Positions 62,341 to 64,000 of a stretch of 64,000 nucleotides of DNA are shown here, in pieces (the first letter of the stretch is position 1; each line of letters starts with the position of its first letter). This stretch comes from a bacterium (GTDB lineage: Bacteria > SZUA-182 > DTGQ01). A program made the translations under genes and the position numbers. A model generated the notes under the pieces. That model was given only the letters and a program-made list of their open reading frames with translations. It had not been told where the DNA came from and did no database searches. The stretch spans positions 62,001 to 126,000 of the forward strand of contig JBFLZW010000049.1 of the NCBI GenBank assembly GCA_040755755.1, written 5' to 3'.

Positions 62341-63530
62341 CACTCAGCAACCTTTTGTAAAACAAAAAATTTCAGGTACCTGCCCTCCGGAAAGCTCAGG
62401 TTATAGGGGTGGTCGTGCGGCTGCACGGTAGCGGCCAGCACCTTCACTATGCACCGGGCATTGACCGCGGACTGGTGAAGAATCTTGATAAAGGTTTCCT
62501 CATCGATGTGGGTGGTGCAGGATGAGCTTACCAGGATGCCCTGGGGGGGCAGCTTTTCCAGGGCTTTGGAATTGATGGTGGTATAGGCCCTGATGGCGTT
62601 TTTGACCTGCTCCTTGTTCTTGGCGAAGGAGGGCGGGTCCAGGATGATCAGGTCATATTCATCAGAAGGCATGCCCTTCAGGAACTCGAACACATCGTGC
62701 TCGATAAACTGATGTTTTCTGGTATTGACCCGGTTAGCCTCAAAGTTCTTTCTGGCATATTCTATGGCTTTTCCGGAGATATCCACGCTGGTCACTCCTC
62801 TGGCCCCGGCCAGGGCTGCATAGACTGAAAAGCCTCCGGTATAGGCAAAGCAGTTGAGAACCTGCCTCCGCCGGCAGAATCTGGTCACAAGACTCCGGTT
62901 TTCCCGCTGGTCGAGGAAAAAGCCGGTCTTCTGGCCCTCCACGAAATTGACCCAGAATGCGATACCGTTTTCCCGAATGAGCACCTCCCTGAGGTCCTCC
63001 CCATACAGGAGCTGTTTGGGCTGGGTTTTCAGCCCCTCCTTCCGGCGAACGCCGACATCGCTTCTTTCGTAGATGGTCCTGGGCTGAAAAACCTCCCTGA
63101 GTGCCTCCACGATCGCGTCCCGCAGCCTGTCCATACCCACGGTATGGAGCTGGACCACCAGCACATCCGCGTACTTATCGACAATCAGGCCGGGCAGAAG
63201 GTCGCTTTCGCCAAAAACGACCCGGTAGGAATCGGTGTCCGGGGGGAGAAACTCCTCCTTGGCGTTTCGCAGCGTCTGGATTCTGCGCTGAAAAAAAGCG
63301 CGGTTGATCTCTTCATCCTGAAAGCTTAAGACTCTGACCCTGATTTCCGAGTTTTTATTGTAATAGCCTGTTGCCAGAAAGCGGTTCTGCTGGTCATAAA
63401 TCCCGCACACCGCTCCGTTGACCAGACCTTCGGATACTTTCACAATGCCCCGGGAGAATATCCAGGGATGTCCGGCCTGGAGGTTTTTCACCCGTTCGTT
63501 TTTAATAATAACCGGCAACTTAGGAGACAT
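62340..63530 (-). CDS. rlmI: RlmI-like 23S rRNA methyltransferase
   Basis: A 396-residue protein of COG1092. The N-terminal PUA-like domain starts PVIIKNERVKNLQAGHPWIF. The SAM domain has LNCFAYTGGFSVYAALAGAR (motif I), DLIILDPPSFAKNKEQV (motif IV), and VSSSCTTHIDEETFI (motif VI, with a conserved Cys). E. coli RlmI makes m5C1962 in 23S rRNA; other members have different targets, so the site is assumed. The stop overlaps the next gene's start. The AMMECR1 gene ends 5 nt upstream, so all lie in one operon. Confidence 0.87.
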   Translation of the reverse strand: MSPKLPVIIKNERVKNLQAGHPWIFSRGIVKVSEGLVNGAVCGIYDQQNRFLATGYYNKNSEIRVRVLSFQDEEINRAFFQRRIQTLRNAKEEFLPPDTDSYRVVFGESDLLPGLIVDKYADVLVVQLHTVGMDRLRDAIVEALREVFQPRTIYERSDVGVRRKEGLKTQPKQLLYGEDLREVLIRENGIAFWVNFVEGQKTGFFLDQRENRSLVTRFCRRRQVLNCFAYTGGFSVYAALAGARGVTSVDISGKAIEYARKNFEANRVNTRKHQFIEHDVFEFLKGMPSDEYDLIILDPPSFAKNKEQVKNAIRAYTTINSKALEKLPPQGILVSSSCTTHIDEETFIKILHQSAVNARCIVKVLAATVQPHDHPYNLSFPEGRYLKFFVLQKVAE

Positions 63531-63535
63531 GCATC

Positions 63536-64000
63536 TTACTCGGACTCGGAAAAAACAATGGCCTGATAGATCTCCACTCTGGTTTTCGGGTTTTTCCAGG
63601 CATCGTCGGGCAGACCGGCCTTCTGACAGAGACTCTGGAGGAAGCTTTCCTTATCCGGCAACTGCTCCCAGACCTGGGGGAGGTAGGTTGCCCGGTGCCA
63701 TCCCTGGCTCAGTATCACACCATCCACCCCCGGCCGCAATTGCCGCTTCAGGTCCTCGGCGTCAGAGAACTTGATTTGCCTGGGCAGAGTGAGGATGCTG
63801 ATTTCTATCTCGATCTGATCCAGCTCACTCATGCTCAGCGGGGAAAATCTGGGATCGCGGAAGGCTGCATTGAAGGCATTTTCCTTCACGCAATCGCACA
63901 GCCGCTGTTCAGGAGAAATCGTGCCGATACAGCCGCGCAATTGTCCCTTCTTGTGGAGGGTGACAAAGCAGCCCCGCTTCTCCTGAAGATAGGGCGAAGG
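63536..64000 (-). CDS. AMMECR1-domain protein, C-terminal part (cut by window edge)
   Basis: The frame runs through the right edge of the window. It reads SPYLQEKRGCFVTLHKKGQ, then LRGCIGTISPEQRL, the LRGCIG motif of AMMECR1. Later it shows AAFRDPRFSPLSMSELDQIE and LRPGVDGVILSQGWHRATYLP, LPQVWEQLPDKESFLQSLC. The TTG at 63940 that begins a shorter frame is internal. AMMECR1 proteins occur with a MEMO-type protein and a radical SAM enzyme in the AmmeMemoRadiSam set; the radical SAM gene at 59945 is of another family. The gene is the first visible one of a minus-strand operon. Its function is not established. Confidence 0.93.
   Translation of the reverse strand, partial: PSPYLQEKRGCFVTLHKKGQLRGCIGTISPEQRLCDCVKENAFNAAFRDPRFSPLSMSELDQIEIEISILTLPRQIKFSDAEDLKRQLRPGVDGVILSQGWHRATYLPQVWEQLPDKESFLQSLCQKAGLPDDAWKNPKTRVEIYQAIVFSESE

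Noticed and set aside
59945-64000. Complete AmmeMemoRadiSam system
   Set aside because: AMMECR1 is present, but the radical SAM protein is COG1313/PflX type and no MEMO protein is seen in the window.

Overview
The window looks like chromosomal DNA of an uncultivated Gram-negative bacterium. It carries a FadL-type outer-membrane porin, several large secreted lipoproteins, a FlgO-type envelope lipoprotein, a periplasmic beta-carbonic anhydrase and c-type cytochromes. Many hybrid sensor kinases, c-di-GMP proteins (PilZ, HD-GYP) and dispersed palindromic repeats would suit a deltaproteobacterium-like lineage or a related candidate phylum. No rRNA, tRNA, CRISPR array or phage module was seen, so the taxonomy is inference only.

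Layout. 1-188: N-terminus of a family 2 glycosyltransferase. 319-4588: a c-di-GMP signalling cluster, with a PilZ-tailed histidine kinase and an HD-GYP regulator on the minus strand and a divergent receiver/ATPase protein whose H-box histidine is missing. 5064-13421: a tightly packed, A+T-rich five-gene operon encoding a PilZ-acyl-carrier fusion, a thioester-reductase-like SDR, an adenylate-forming enzyme with degenerate motifs, a B12-type radical SAM enzyme and a 1225-residue 7TM double-kinase hybrid. This is the best candidate for an undescribed system: a c-di-GMP-sensing acyl carrier serving a small acyl pathway next to its own sensor. 13709-18416: FadL porin, carbonic anhydrase and a hybrid kinase. 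18909-21183: an Fe-S protein / GTPase / ABC-ATPase cassette of unknown function. 21409-25386: family 4 uracil-DNA glycosylase, GT4 glycogen synthase, and a redox pair made of an atypical thioredoxin reductase and a double-thioredoxin-fold oxidoreductase.

25790-40716: surface region with two lipoproteins of about 1550 and 1650 residues, small envelope lipoproteins and a cohesin-like/Ig-repeat exported protein. Two converging genes here are each broken at a 9-nt A/T homopolymer. 40917-53401: housekeeping and envelope genes: trmO, a coiled-coil membrane protein, pyk, tyrS, a Cys-rich membrane protein, a monoheme cytochrome, a heterodimeric ABC exporter, bshA, fxsA, an unknown exported protein and a short MscS channel. 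53568-59816: a pRiA4b ORF3-like protein, a secreted PHP phosphoesterase, a membrane zinc-ribbon protein and an oversized diheme peroxidase. 59945-64000: a minus-strand operon of AMMECR1 (cut by the window edge), an RlmI-like methyltransferase, an AlbA_2/Schlafen-like protein with an internal 11-bp tandem repeat, and a PflX-type radical SAM protein.

The intergenic regions hold at least four families of dispersed repeats and a MITE-like element with terminal inverted repeats and an 8-bp flanking direct repeat.
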